Source of the DNA: Tribonema minus
Taxonomy: Eukaryota > Sar > Xanthophyceae > Tribonematales > Tribonemataceae
Length of the DNA: 64,000 bases
NCBI GenBank assembly: GCA_017506865.1
Contig: JAFCMP010000089.1
Location: 1-64,000, forward strand
Reading direction: 5' to 3'
Position 1 is the first letter of the stretch, and every line of letters begins with the position of its first letter. Below, piece by piece: positions 28,746-40,281 of the stretch. The position numbers were made by a program, and so were the translations under genes. The notes below the pieces were generated by a model that saw only the letters and a list, made by a program, of their open reading frames with translations, did no database searches and was not told the DNA's origin.

Positions 28746-30025
28746 CCGCGCCGCTGCCTGCGCAGCGCGTGCAGGACACTAAGGACGTTTCCAGATTCAA
28801 TGCCACAAGTATATATGATACATGTGACAACTGCCCGAGTGTCTTGGTCTTGTATGCTGTTGCTTCTATTGCTGCTGCTGCGGGCCGAGTTGCGCGCAAC
28901 ATTGTAACTTCAACTGCCGGCATGACTCTGTAGATGCTCAATGTTCAAGTAGCAGTGGTGCTCTGAGCCCTGATGCTCTTGGGGCACCTGTCGCGCACCG
29001 AGGCGGCAAGCGCACGTGGCTGGCGATGGTGCAGCGCTGGGTGCCTGCGCGCACGCGACATGTAGCGTCTATTGCAAATAGCGCAGGCGTTCGAGTGTAT
29101 CACGGTGCGCCTTTGTTGCCGCACCACAGCGCTTGGTGTGTTCCAGAACATGCACACTATTGAGGATGCTTGACCAAACACAGGCTGGACCACACAGGCC
29201 CCTCAAGGCGTGCCTTGCAACATTTCTCATTAGTTAAAAGCTGGAATGGAGTGTAGCTGCATTTGAAGCTGCCCCCCATGTCTCATGTCTTGGTTGAGGT
29301 GCAAAAGGCGCCAATAATGTTGAAGCAGCGCTTCGGTTACTCAAAGCTGAACTTTTTAACCCCCCCCCCCCGGGGGCCCCCCTACACACACACACTTAAA
29401 TGGCATGTTCCCCTGCATTACTGCGCTGATGCGACGTGCTCGCAAATGACACTGCGGACAGGACCCCCCCCCCTCCGCCCTGGCCACACGCCAGCGCGTG
29501 CGCTGCCTCGCTGCCCCTTGCTCTGCAGCCAGCACCTCGGACTCCTCAGGCTGCTCAGGGATCAGGCTGCAGTGCCAAAGCGTAATGAGCATCGGTGCAA
29601 GCAGCTGCGCGCAGTGATCAGAGGGAACGCCGGTGAGCTTTACGTGAGTGGTCCACGGCACCATGGCCTCTGGCGCCACTAGCCGAATGTTTGTGAGCAG
29701 GTGAGTCATTGTCACGCTATTTATAACCTTTTCAAATCCAGAAACAAGATCTTTCAAGTAAAGGTCTACTCGTAAGTGTCACTCACAGCTTGCACTGACG
29801 CTGCCCAAGGTCAACGAAGCGTTCGCCTTTAACAAGGGTGCATCACATGCCATTGGTAACACTGCCTCAGATGCTTTCTGGAAGAGAGCGGTAGGAGTAC
29901 TGCATCTCGCCCAAAGCGACGCTGCTGCCTGTGCTGCTGCATCGATGTCATGACTGTGCGCCCAGGTGTCATCGACGCGACGCATCTTCAATTGGTACCT
30001 GTACGACTTATGCATCTGGATACCT

Positions 30026-30115
30026 GTACAAAATGATTTTGTACAACATGATTTCGTGCAGGTGCCAAGATGCTTTGCCTCAACACCAACCTGTACAACA
30101 TGATTTTGTACAGGT
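30026..30115. repeat. Cluster of short palindromes
   Basis: 30026-30044 is a perfect 19-nt palindrome (GTACAAAAT-G-ATTTTGTAC). 30089-30115 has 10-nt arms ACCTGTACAA/TTGTACAGGT around a 7-nt loop. A further near-copy lies between them. The equivalent place in unit 2 (37088-37130) keeps only traces. Confidence 0.7.
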
Positions 30116-30512
30116 AACAAGATTCTTTGCATCGCCAACACCTGGGCACACATGTCGATGGCCGGCGGCGTTACGCCGGCAGCGAACTCTGCACTGTGGC
30201 TGCGCATTGTGCCCCATTATGTCAGTGCGCAAAACCAGCACACTCTTGACCAGTGTGTATGCAGAAAATGCTGCAAGACGTGTAGGCTAGACGGTGGTGG
30301 CACAGCAAATGGGGCAACTGCATGTGGTTAGGCACTTCGTGCAGCTAAGCTGGCAATGCCTTGAGCAAACACAGGCGATGGCGACATCTTGACGTCACTG
30401 GCAGTCAAGACACCAATGAAGAAAAACAAGCAGGCATCACAACATCAGAGAGGCAGTGGCTGATTGCAGCACATGCAAATGCGGCATACCAACACCGTGG
30501 TGCCGAACGTCT

Positions 30513-31884
30513 TCATTTACCACAGCGCCGTCTGCAGTCCTTGCACCCGCTGCGGTGCCTGCCGTGCTCGCAGATCCCCCCGCCACCACACTCCTTGCAG
30601 CAGTACCGATGCCTGCCGTGCTCGCATATCCCCGTACCACCACAGTGCTTGCACCTGCAGCATTGCCTGCCATGCTCGCAGATCCCTGCACCGCCGCAGT
30701 CCTTACAGTCATAACGCTTCCTGCCGTGCGGGCACAGCTTGCGCTGCTGCTTCGCCTGCGGGCGCTTGGCAATCCCTTTGCCCTTCTGTCTTCCCTGTCC
30801 CAGCTGCATCTCCAGCACTGCCAGTGGAAGCACGCACCCGCGACGCACTGGGTGAAGCTGCTGCACGTCGGCGGGACATGCCATTTGCGAGACCCGCGAT
30901 GCGTGCGGACTTCCTCACTGGCTTGCAGTTGTTGCTGCTGTCGGAGTCCCAGGCGTCGTCGCCTGCATCGCTGCTCTCACCAGCGTTTAAGCCGCCGCCG
31001 CTGCAGGCGCCACCAGCGTCGTCGTTTGCCTTGCGTTCATGACAGCTGTTCTCATCCACCTCTTGGCTTGCGCTGACAACGTCGGCGCCAACGTCCAGTG
31101 AGTGGATGCTGTAGTCATTGCCGCTGCAGTCGTCATCGCCTCCGTCGGCATCACCGGCAGTAAACGCCTCCCCTTCGCCTCCGTTGACAGCCCCTGCTGG
31201 AGCGTTGCTGTCACCACTACCGCTGGCGGTTCGCATTGGCGGGTGAGGTTCACGCATACCTGCACGTTGCTGCTGCTGCGCGCTGGTTTCCGATCCGTGC
31301 GCTGTCCACATCCCGTCTGTTACTTGTCGCGCTGCCGTGCCCATCGCCCCCATTGCAGCCTGTCGCTGCTTTATGTCTCGGCACCGCGAACTCGCGGCAA
31401 CATGATGCTGCCGCTGCTGAGCTTCCATAGCGCCCCGCTGACTCACAGTGGTGACCCTCAGCTGCCTGTTCTCCTCCTCAAGCTCCCGCACCCTTTCCTG
31501 TTGCCGCCCGTTCTCCTGTTGCAGTTTTTAAATTTCGACAGCGTGCTCATCTCTCAGCCGCTGGATCGTGATGCGCTGCTGCCGGTTTTCTTCGAGCAGT
31601 AGGCACAGGTGCTGCTGTTGTTGCGGGTTTTGCTGCTGTTGAAGCTCCTGCTGTTGCTCCTCCAGCTCCTCCTGCTGCTGCAAAAACTCCGCCACCTGCA
31701 CCGTGATTGCCCTCTGCTGCTGCAACAGCAAGAGCCTCCGACCTTGAGTCGCCTCAATAGCTCTCATGCGCGCACTGGCGCCCGTCGCCGTCGTCGCCGG
31801 CACCATCTGCGCTGCGCCTGGCAACACAGACTTGAGTTCGCGCCGAACTGGACTCAGGCCCCCCTCAGCTACCGGCTGATCCAT
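30513..31884 (-). pseudogene. Coiled-coil/CxHx6CxxC-repeat protein, copy 1 (nonsense and frameshift)
   Basis: Compared with the intact copy at 46310-47773, this one starts at a plausible ATG (31884), reads a conserved N-terminus (PVRRELKSVLPGAAQM) and a Gln-rich coiled coil. It stops at TAA (31528-31530) where the intact gene has a Gln codon, and has an extra base near 30800 that shifts the frame before the Cys-rich repeats. Four C-terminal 18-residue repeats remain (CxHGRxRxxCKxCGG type), ending with TGA at 30513-30515. The acidic middle (DDDCSGNDYSIHSLDV) and the basic KSARIAG segment are kept. Function unknown. Confidence 0.82.
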
Positions 31885-32150
31885 CGTGACCCCACTCTCA
31901 CGCCGGAAACGCAGCTTTGTGATGCACTTTCGTGCGCGCTCATCTCGGGTGGATCTTGTACTTTGGATTTCTTTGGTCACCAACGACTGGCCTTAAGCTC
32001 TGTCACCCATGCGGGCAGACGAGCCTGGCAACACAGCTGGTGCTTCGCGCCCAATTGGAGCCAGGCCCGCCTCAGCTACCGGCTGACCCATCGTGACACC
32101 CCTCAGAGGCTCATGCCGGAGATGCAGCCTGTGTGCTTTCGTGCGCGCGT
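31795..32150. repeat. Local duplication of the 5' end of the zinc-repeat gene in unit 1
   Basis: The stretch about 31800-31940 (start of the gene) recurs at about 31990-32150 with substitutions, both containing CTGGCAACACAG and CAGCTACCGGCTGA. Units 2 and 3 have a single version, so this is a unit 1 event. Confidence 0.65.
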
Positions 32151-33411
32151 CCAGGTTTTTGTCAACTTCACTTCAGGTTTGAAGTTTTCATGATGAAGTT
32201 TTCCCTGGAGAGCAGAGACCGTAGAGTGGCTAGCAGAGCGACTTGCAGCACCCTCTCTGTGCGCTCTCTGCCTTGAACGGACAGGCGTGATGGTGCTGGG
32301 CTCAGCTCAGAAGGGCCATAGCGGGAGCTGCAACTTCACCTTGGGGCTTCTATCCTCCCCCACTGACAGTAAAGTTCACTGCCTGAAAGGATGTCAGCAC
32401 AGAGCGGAGGATGCGCTGGAATTCATCAAGGGCCTCCAGGGCAACTGTCAGGTCCTGCACAACCAAGAAGGCAGACTTGTGTCAGCCGTCATTGCCCATT
32501 TTCAATAAATTCAACTTGAAGTTGGACTCATTCACCATCATTTTTTCATAGATTGTCAGCGGTGCATGATGTGCACAGCACGGCGGCTGTTCAACGGATC
32601 ATGACATTCAAAACGCTTCAAGCTGACGACTTGAAGTTCTTTGAAACAGAAATAAATGCTTATTGCACGCCTTCATATTGATTAATACTGTCTGCCTTGC
32701 CAGCTGCGCATGGCTCCAGCTGGTACATTGTCAATCTGGCCCTCGGCCATTGCTGCTGACAAATTGACAGTACACAGATCCTACTGGCCACTTCTGCAGG
32801 CAGCAAGGGAAGCGCGGATCCCCTCACATGCTTTTGACACACCACGAATATGAAGCTCAAGGTGAACCGTGAAAGACACAGCGACAACACTTGCAACTGG
32901 CCTGTAGCGTCTTGAGGGCGATCACGACAGATGTAGGCCGCCTACCCCTGTTGCAGTCATCCGTGATGTCTCGCTTTGGTTTCTGGTTTATTCATTGAAA
33001 TTAAAAACATATGCTATCAGCATATGCACATGTGATGCGTTCGCCATCACATTGTGACATGTGTCAACTGTATCTCACCTCGCAACGACAAGCATTCAGT
33101 AGTCAGGATGTTGGGGCACGCTGAAAGTACACTTCATCACAAAAGCAGGTGTGCATACACACATATGCACATGTCCACTTACTGTGACGCTCTATACAAC
33201 TTCAAAGTTTGTGGAGTAGTAGTGCGGTCTTTGATTATGGTCATTCGGCAGAGCTACTCTGTCAGTTCCAGAAATGGCCTGCCAAATTCCATCAGGAGTT
33301 GCACCTATTCTCTTATGATCCCAAGGGGATGCATGACTTAAGCTTGAGACTGACATGGCAGGCGTCACTAATGAGTCAACAGCTGCCCCCCCCCCCCCCC
33401 CTCTCGCGCAG
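31985..33411. other. Spacer between zinc-repeat copy 1 and exon A1
   Basis: After the local duplication of the gene start there is sequence shared with units 2 and 3, including GATGCGCTGGAA at 32412, 39191 and 48226 and AAAGACACAGCGACAACACTTGCAA. A frame open at 32290-32508 is not kept in the sister units. I see no gene. Confidence 0.6.
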
Positions 33412-33557
33412 GCGTCGCGCTGCTCATAGCAGGGCATGAAGACCAGGGGAAGCAGATGTTCTTGTCCAACCCCCAGTGGCATGTGCACGCGCTACAAGGC
33501 CAGGGCTATCGGCAGCGGCAACGAGGGCGCACAGACTAACCTATAAGGGTTCTTCAG
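33412..33557 (+). pseudogene. Proteasome alpha-5-like exon A, copy 1 (frameshift and stop)
   Basis: Preceded by a long C run and the acceptor CGCGCAG; followed by the donor AG/GTGAGC. Reads GVALLIAGHEDQGKQMF, then an extra C in a C run shifts the frame; in the other frame it continues KARAIGSGNEGAQTNL, then TAA in place of a Gln codon. The pattern GVALLIAG...GPQLF...DPSG...KAIGSGSEGAQ is the signature of PSMA5, so identity is secure although the exon is dead. Confidence 0.85.
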
Positions 33558-34558
33558 GTGAGCGCCCTTATTATATGCCTTCTGAAAACATATATATTGA
33601 ATTATCGATGCATGTATGCATTCTTTTCAGGTTCGGTGCCACCGACGTTCTTGCCGCATGCTGTGTTGCGAATGCCTGCCAAACTAGCTGCACATGGCGG
33701 CGAGCAGACGCCGAGCACCAGCGACTGACCGCTTTCTTTTCTCTTTGGCGTGCATGTGCGCTCTATGAACATCAGAATCTGCATATGCGCATGGCGCTGC
33801 ATGTGCTCTCCTTCGAGAGCATGAAAAAGTATGTTTCTGGCCATGTAAACTTCGGAAAGTATAAACATGTTCACCGCATTATATGACGTTCTCAAGTCGC
33901 ACTGCGAGTCAGCTGGCGTGTGCAATGGCTTTCAAGCAGCACTGTCGGGGCGCGCATTGCGCTTTTCAGCACATCTAGGCAGACTTCAAGCCCCAACAGT
34001 GCAGGACTCTGCCAGCGCCGCAGCGGCAGCGCTGCTGCATTCCACCGCAGCTCTAATGCTGACGGCCGCAAACTGCAGCGGCAGCTGCTGCCTGGCGCGC
34101 AGGGCAGCGCTGCACAGTTAGGGTTAGGGGTAGGGCTGCGATGGCGCTGCGTGCGGCCGGGTCATGCGGGCAACACGGGCGCGTGTGTTTGCCAACTCGC
34201 TGGTGGCCGGGAGTCTGTTTGCCCGAATCAACTAACCCTAACCGTAAGTGCTAAAGCTAACCCTCACTTGTAAGACCCCTACGCTCAACCGTCCCTACGC
34301 TGCCATCAGCTGCGTTGCAGCGTAACGCCCCGTTTTGGGTGCACTACCTTCAACCCTCGAGCCTTGCAATATGTCAGAGCGCGCGCGCTTGCGGCCGTTT
34401 TGCGACAAGATGTCGCAACGCAGCGCGCATCGTCGTGTGCGTTGCATTGCGTTGCCACGCGCAGCGCAGCACATTGTGGTTGCCTTGCTCGCTAGATGCG
34501 CGCTGCCACCGCAGACCTCGACCCTAACCGCTTGCGCCCCCTCCCCTGCTCTGCGCAG

Positions 34559-34612
34559 CGAGAACTTCATGCTGCTGGAGGCGAAGGCATGGCGCTGCAG
34601 ACGCTCAAGCAG
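34559..34612 (+). pseudogene. Proteasome alpha-5-like exon B, copy 2 (frameshifted)
   Basis: Acceptor GCGCAG, donor CAG/GTGCGA. 54 nt instead of 55; reads ENFMLLEAKA and then shifts frame by one missing base. Confidence 0.78.
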
Positions 34613-35538
34613 GTGCGACATGAAGAATTTCGCCATGAATGGCCATCTCGGCACCGCACCACATGTCTAGCTCGACCCCTGTACATATACCTCGAGTTGT
34701 ACAATGGAACAAGCACATCATTCCGTTGAGCATGCTCACACTTGATGACGGTGAACGTAGCACCTCATTACAGGTCCACTAGCTTGACTCCCATGTATGT
34801 ACTCTTTAAGGTGTACCACAACAGCATACTGTAAGATGTGTCCTCCATCTGTGGGGTCAGCACGTTCGCACGTGATGGAATGCAGCGAGGCGCTGCGGTC
34901 ATGGCCTCCGTGTCAGTTGCCGATGACTTTGCAACATCGCATTCAGGTAGGCATGCGTTTTCTCATGATGGCTTGGTCATGGCAGTTGACATGTCTGTGC
35001 TAGCCGGGCTTGTGGCGGCCGATCTCGACCACTGAGCACTGCTGCTGTCAAATTACGCCAGCGGGTGCTGCACGGGGGAAGCTGAACCGCGACAAGGCGG
35101 TGATTAACGCGCGCGTAAGCCTGGCAAAGTTTGTGGCCACGGCGTGAGCGCGTCAGCGCTGAGCACTCCTGCTGTCAACATCAGGTACATGTTATGAGCA
35201 ATTCAGTAGTGATATCAGTGCGCCGCTGCCTCCGTGTCTGCTCGGCTGCATGCCACGTAGACGTGCCATTGCTTTTGCTCAATGTGGAAGAGAACTGCAG
35301 GCAAGCGAAAGCCAGTTGGACGCACCATTGGCGTCATTTACCCAGCAATGTTGAGGACACGCAGTTGTTTTCCGGCTGCTGCGCATTTCGCGCATGCCCC
35401 CAAAGAGAGGTCGGCAGGGACCATCCTGCATGGGCACGCCTACCTACACTGACCATGATGACGGCTGTTGGAGCTAGAGAAAGTACTGACAGATTGAGCG
35501 CTGCTGCTGCCCCCCGCCCCCCCCCCCCCCACTGGCAG

Positions 35539-35638
35539 GTCATGAAGGAGAAGATCAGCAAGGCGAGCGAGCTTCACCAGGGACGGCTACAAGGTGTACG
35601 ATGCGGCCATGCTGCAGACCATCATCGACAGGCTCTAG
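35539..35638 (+). pseudogene. Proteasome alpha-5-like exon C, copy 2 (internal deletion)
   Basis: Acceptor GGCAG after a long C run is intact. Reads VMKEKISKAS, then a deletion relative to copies 1 and 3 (the part coding DNVEVA) shifts the frame; the end TACGATGCGGCCATGCTGCA and the TAG at 35636-35638 are conserved. Confidence 0.82.
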
Positions 35639-37521
35639 CCGCGCCACGGGTGCCTGGGTGGCACGGGCAGCACACAAAGGATGGTCTCCGTGTTGGCGCC
35701 ACAGGAATACATGTGACCCAAACGAGCACCATACGCGTGTCTTAAAGACTTGGTCTTGCATGCTGTTGCTGCTGCTGCAGCTGCTGCTGCTGGCAGCGTT
35801 GGTGCGTCTGTAATACATGCCGGGGCTGTGCGCACTACCGTTGATGCATTGGTGAGCGCATGCAGCAGCTGAGCATCGCTGTCGTGGAGGCGCTCTGCAC
35901 CTGCGCAGCTCGCCGTACAGCAGGCCGAGTAGCGCGCGCAACTTCACCAGCTGGCATGCAGTGCCTCTGCTGATGCTCGATGCTAAAGCAGCAGTGATGC
36001 TCACAGGTGTTCAACTTGAAGCATAGCATGGTACACATTGTCGTGCCACTCTACTCTAATGTTCTTTCGTGTATTCCAGAGTGTGCACAATGTGAGAAGA
36101 CGCTTGTCTTCATCAAGAGCAGCCGAGGCTGGAGCCCACATACGCCCCCCAAGGCATGTCTTGCATTATTCCCATATGTAAAAGCTGGAATGCAGTGCTG
36201 CTTCACCTAAAAGATGCCGCCACATGTCTCATATCTTGGTTGATGTGCACTACTAGTAGGCGCCACTGACCTCTGAACCAGTGCCCGGGGTCCGAATGCT
36301 CGTAGCAGCCTTAATGAGCTCTGCCCCCCCCCCCCCCCCCCCACCCCCAGCCTCCTCCCCTGCACTCAAAAAGTTACTGCGCCGATGTGACGTGCTCAAA
36401 GTGACGCTGTGGACAGAACCCCCCTACGAGCTCTGCAACCCCCCCCCCCCTCCACCCCCCAGCGTCCTCCCCTGCATTCAATGTGACGTACGTACTCAAC
36501 TTGAAAGTGTTACTGTGGACAGAACCCCCCCCCTCCCCCCCACCCTTCTAGCCGGACGCCAGCGCGTGCGTTGCAGCCAGCACCGCTGACTCCTGCTCGG
36601 AGATCAGGCTGCCGTGCCAAACCGCGATAAGCAGTGGCGCAAGCAACGGTGATCACAGGGAACGCCGCCGAGCTTTTTGTGAGTGGTCACGGCACCGTGA
36701 CTTGGCCTGCCAGTAGTGCGGCGCCACGAGCAGCACGTTCGTGAGCGAGCAGGTAAGTGTTGGAGAGGCTACCGATCACCTTCTCAGATCCAAAAACAGG
36801 ATCTCTCAACTTGAAGTAAATATCTACTCGTAAGACTAAGCTTAAAGTATTGTCACTCACAGCTCTGACGTTGCGCCAGGAGTAAGAGCTTGGGTTCGCC
36901 ATGGTGCATCACCTGCATCATGGCTGTGCACTGCCTTGGATGTTTTCTGGACAGAGAGCGGTAGAGTACTGCGGCTAGCCCCCACTGGCAGCGACGCTGC
37001 ACTGCTGCATCGATGCCATGACTGTGCACCCAGGTATCGTCAATGCGATGCATCTTGGTACCTGTGCTACCTGATGCATCTTGATACCAGGTCCTGTACA
37101 ACATGATTAAAATGATTAAACAGCATGAGTTTGTATGGGCGCACATGTCTATGGCCGGCGGCGCTTCGCCGGCAGTGAACTCTGCGTGTGGCTGTGCATT
37201 GTGCGCCATGATGTCAGTGCGCAACACCAGCACACTCTTGACCAGTGTGTATGCAAAAAAAGGCTGCAAGACGTGTAGGCTAGACGGTGGTGGCACAAGA
37301 AATGGGGCAACTGCATGTGGTTGGGCACTTCGTGCAGCTCAGCTGGCAATGCGTCTTGAGCAAACACAGGCGATGGCGACATCTTGACGTCACTGGCAGT
37401 AAAGACCAATGAGGAAAAACAAGCAGGCATCACAACATCAGCGAGGCAGTGGCTGATTGCAGCACAATGTCATGCAAATGCAACATACTAGTATACACTA
37501 ACACCGTGGTGCCGACCGTCT

Positions 37522-38895
37522 TCATTTACCATAGCGCCGTCTGCAGACCTTGCAGTAGGAACGCCGCTTACCATGCTCGCATATGCCCGTGCCACCACAC
37601 TCCTTGCACTGGTACCGCTGCCTCCCGTGCTCACATATCCCTGCACCGCCGCAATCCTTGCACCTGCTGCGTTGCCTGCCGTGCTCGCATATCCCCGCAC
37701 CCCCACAGTCCTTGCAGGTGTGTCGTTGCCTGCCATGCCCGCAGATCCCCGCACCACCACAGTCCTTGCAGTAATAAGGCTGCCTGCCGTGCTGACACAA
37801 CTTGCATTGCTGCTTCGGCCACGGGCGCTTGGCAGTTCGTTTGCCCTTCGCCTTCCCTGTCCCAGCTGCACCTCCAGCGCTGCCAATGGAAGCGCGTGCT
37901 TGCGATGCGCCAGATGCAGCTGCTGCACGTTGGCGAGGAATGCCGTTTGCGAGAACGGCGATTCGTGCGGACTTCCTCACTGGCTGGCAGTGGTTGCTGC
38001 TGTCGGAGTCCGAGGCGTCACTGCCTGCGTCCCTGCTATCGCCAGCGTCCAAGCCGCAGCTGCAGGCGTCGCCCGCGTCGTTGTTCGCCTTGCGTGCATG
38101 ACAGCCGTCTTCATCCACCTCTTGGCTAATGCTTTCAACGTCGCTGTCGACGCTCATCGAGCGGATGCTGTACTCGTCGCCGCTGCAGTCAGCATCGTTG
38201 CCGCCAGCGTCACCGGCAGTAAACGCCTCCCCACCCCCTCCGTTGACAGCCCCAATAGGAGCGTTGCTGTCGCCACTGCCGCTGGCGAGTCGCATTGGCG
38301 GCTGCGGTTCACGTATACCTTCACGTTGCTGCTGCCGCAGGCTGCTTTCCGATCCGTGCGTTGTCCGCGCCCCGTCTGTTACCTGTCGAGATGCCGTTCC
38401 CATCCCCCCCACTGCAGCTTGTCGCTGCTTTATGTCTCGGCACCGCAAACTCGCGGCAACATGATGCTGCCGCTGCTCAGCTTCCATAGTGCCCTGCTGA
38501 CTTGCGATTGTGACCCTTAGTTGCCTGTCCTCCTCCTCAAGCTCCCGCGCCCTTTCCTGTTGCAGTTTATGGATTTCGACAGCATGAGCATCTCTCAGCT
38601 GCTAAATCGTGATGCGCAGCTGCCGGTTTTCTTCCAGCAACAGGCACAGGTGCTGCTGTTGGTGATCCTGTTGCTGCTGTTGACGCTGCTGCTGCTCCTG
38701 CTGGCGCGCCTCCTTCTCTTCTTGCTGTCGCATGAGCTCCGCCAGCTGCACCATGATCGCCCTCTGCTGCTGCACCAACGACTGGCCTTGCGCTCCCGTG
38801 AGGGCAGATGCGTCTGGCAACACAGCTTTGAGTTCGTGCCGAAATGGAGTCAGGGCCGCCGCAGCTACTGGCTGACCCATCGTGGCCCCACTCAT
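37522..38895 (-). pseudogene. Coiled-coil/CxHx6CxxC-repeat protein, copy 2 (one nonsense codon)
   Basis: Reads from ATG at 38895 (MSGATMGQPVA) through the Gln-rich coiled coil to a TAG at 38602-38604, where the intact copy has Gln. Downstream the frame is open again to the TGA at 37522-37524, with the acidic SIRSMSVDSD segment, KSARIAV and five Cys-rich 18-residue repeats. A 321-codon ATG-started part (38487 leftwards) could still be made. It is closest in form to the intact copy 3. Confidence 0.82.
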
Positions 38896-40138
38896 GTCGG
38901 GAATGCACACTTGTGATGCACTCTCGTGCGCGTCCGTCGTATGTAGATTCTTGAGTTTTGTTCAAAGTGAAAGTTGAAGTTTTCCAATTTTGACCGATTT
39001 GTGTGTTGTTGTTGCGTTGCTTGCGACTTGCATCAGGTGTGATGAGCTGGGCTCAGTTCACAAGAGCCGTAGCCGGAGCTTGGGGATCACAAATCATTAT
39101 CTCCCCCAAGGCCGGAAATTCGCGGGGGGGCTCTGCTGTCCTCTCCCTTCACAGCTCAAGTCTACAGCTGAAGGGCTTCGTACAATAGGATGCGCTGGAA
39201 TTCAGCAGAGCCTCCAGGCCATCTATCAGGTCCTGTGCAATCACACTTGTGAAATGCTGCCAGATTGCCAGGTTTGAAATGATTCAAGTTTGTCTCAAAA
39301 GTATGCCACATAATGATTTTTTTCATAGATTGTTAGCGGTGCGTGATGCACAGTACAACAGTCACTGTTCAATGGCGGATCAAACGGGTTCAAGTCGGCG
39401 GCCTTTTTTTTCAACAAAGAAGAAATCAAATGCTTTCGCATGCCTTGGTGGGCATCTGCCTTGCGTGCTCCAAATGGCTCCAGCTTGTACATGGCCTATC
39501 TGACCTTTGGCCACTGCTGCGCGCAATTTTACGTTGCCAACAATTCACTGGCCGCTGCTGGTCGCCTCACATGCTTGTTCAACACGATGACACACTGCGA
39601 ACACGAAGTGCATGCTGAACAGTGTTGCAGCGTGAAAGACACAGCGACAACACTTGCAATTTGCCTCTAGAGTCTCGAGGGCAATCACAGGAAAGTATTT
39701 GCCGCCCACTTCTGTTGCAGTCATCTCGCTCTGGTATCCGGTGCATTCGTTGAAATCAGAAACTCATGTCTAGTGCACGCATGATGCATTCAGGTACTGC
39801 CGCATCAAATTGTGGCATGTATCAACCGTATCTCGCCTCTAATGACAAGCATTCAGTGCGGCAGGCCGAAACTGTAGTACTTCATCACAAAGATAGGTGT
39901 GCATACATGCACAAATCCGCATACTGTGACACATTCGACTTTGTGAAGTAGTGCGGTCACTGATGATCATGATGGTCGCCTGGTACACCTACTCCATCAC
40001 TTCCAGATGGCTATTTTTTTCTGCTCCCAGGGTTATATCCATGACTGAAACCGAAGACTTATATGGCATGCGTAAACAACGAGTCAACAAGTGTGCACGC
40101 GCCGCCCCCCCCCCCCCCACCCATGCCCTCTTGTGCAG

Positions 40139-40281
40139 GCGTCGCTAGTACTGCTAGTAGCGGGGTTTGAAGACCATGGGCCGCAGCTGTTCTGCTCCGA
40201 CCCCAGCGTCATGTTCACGCGCAACAAGGCCATTGGCAGTGGCAGCGTATGCACGCAAACCAACCTGCAGGGGTCCTTCAG
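40139..40281 (+). pseudogene. Proteasome alpha-5-like exon A, copy 2
   Basis: Acceptor TGTGCAG after a C run at 40105-40118, donor CAG/GTGAGC. From the middle of the exon it reads LLVAGFEDHGPQLFCSDPS, then MFTRNKAIGSGS and QTNLQGSFR, the best preserved version of this exon. The first codons differ by a small indel, so the phase with the expected preceding exon is broken. Confidence 0.83.

Larger units (their letters stand above)
27261..34090. repeat. Array unit 1 (left-truncated), proteasome-fragment/zinc-repeat unit
   Basis: Order from left: sequence also found at 59099, telomere-like block, exon B1, spacer, exon C1, 3' UTR-like part with a short CTG tract, spacer with poly-C tracts (29361, 29461) and a palindrome cluster (30026-30115), zinc-repeat pseudogene on the - strand, spacer 31985-33411, exon A1. 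In the spacers between these elements I see no further recognisable gene. Comparable landmarks recur in the same order in units 2-5. Confidence 0.8.

Noticed and set aside
32290-32508. Open frame of about 73 codons before exon A1
   Set aside because: Homologous stretches in units 2 and 3 (near 39170 and 48220) are not open and show no coding pattern.
35131-35745. 204-codon frame across exon C2 on the + strand
   Set aside because: It reads through the poly-C tract and the frameshifted exon; only the short exon C part has recognisable homology, in another frame.
30513-38895. Possible reassigned stop codons (TAA/TAG as Gln), because zinc-repeat copies 1 and 2 and exon A copies 1 and 4 have TAA or TAG where sister copies have Gln codons
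   Set aside because: The 3333-codon polyprotein and the intact zinc-repeat gene are rich in Gln and use no TAA or TAG, and exon C ends with TAG at the expected proteasome C-terminus. Simple C-to-T nonsense changes in decaying copies are enough.
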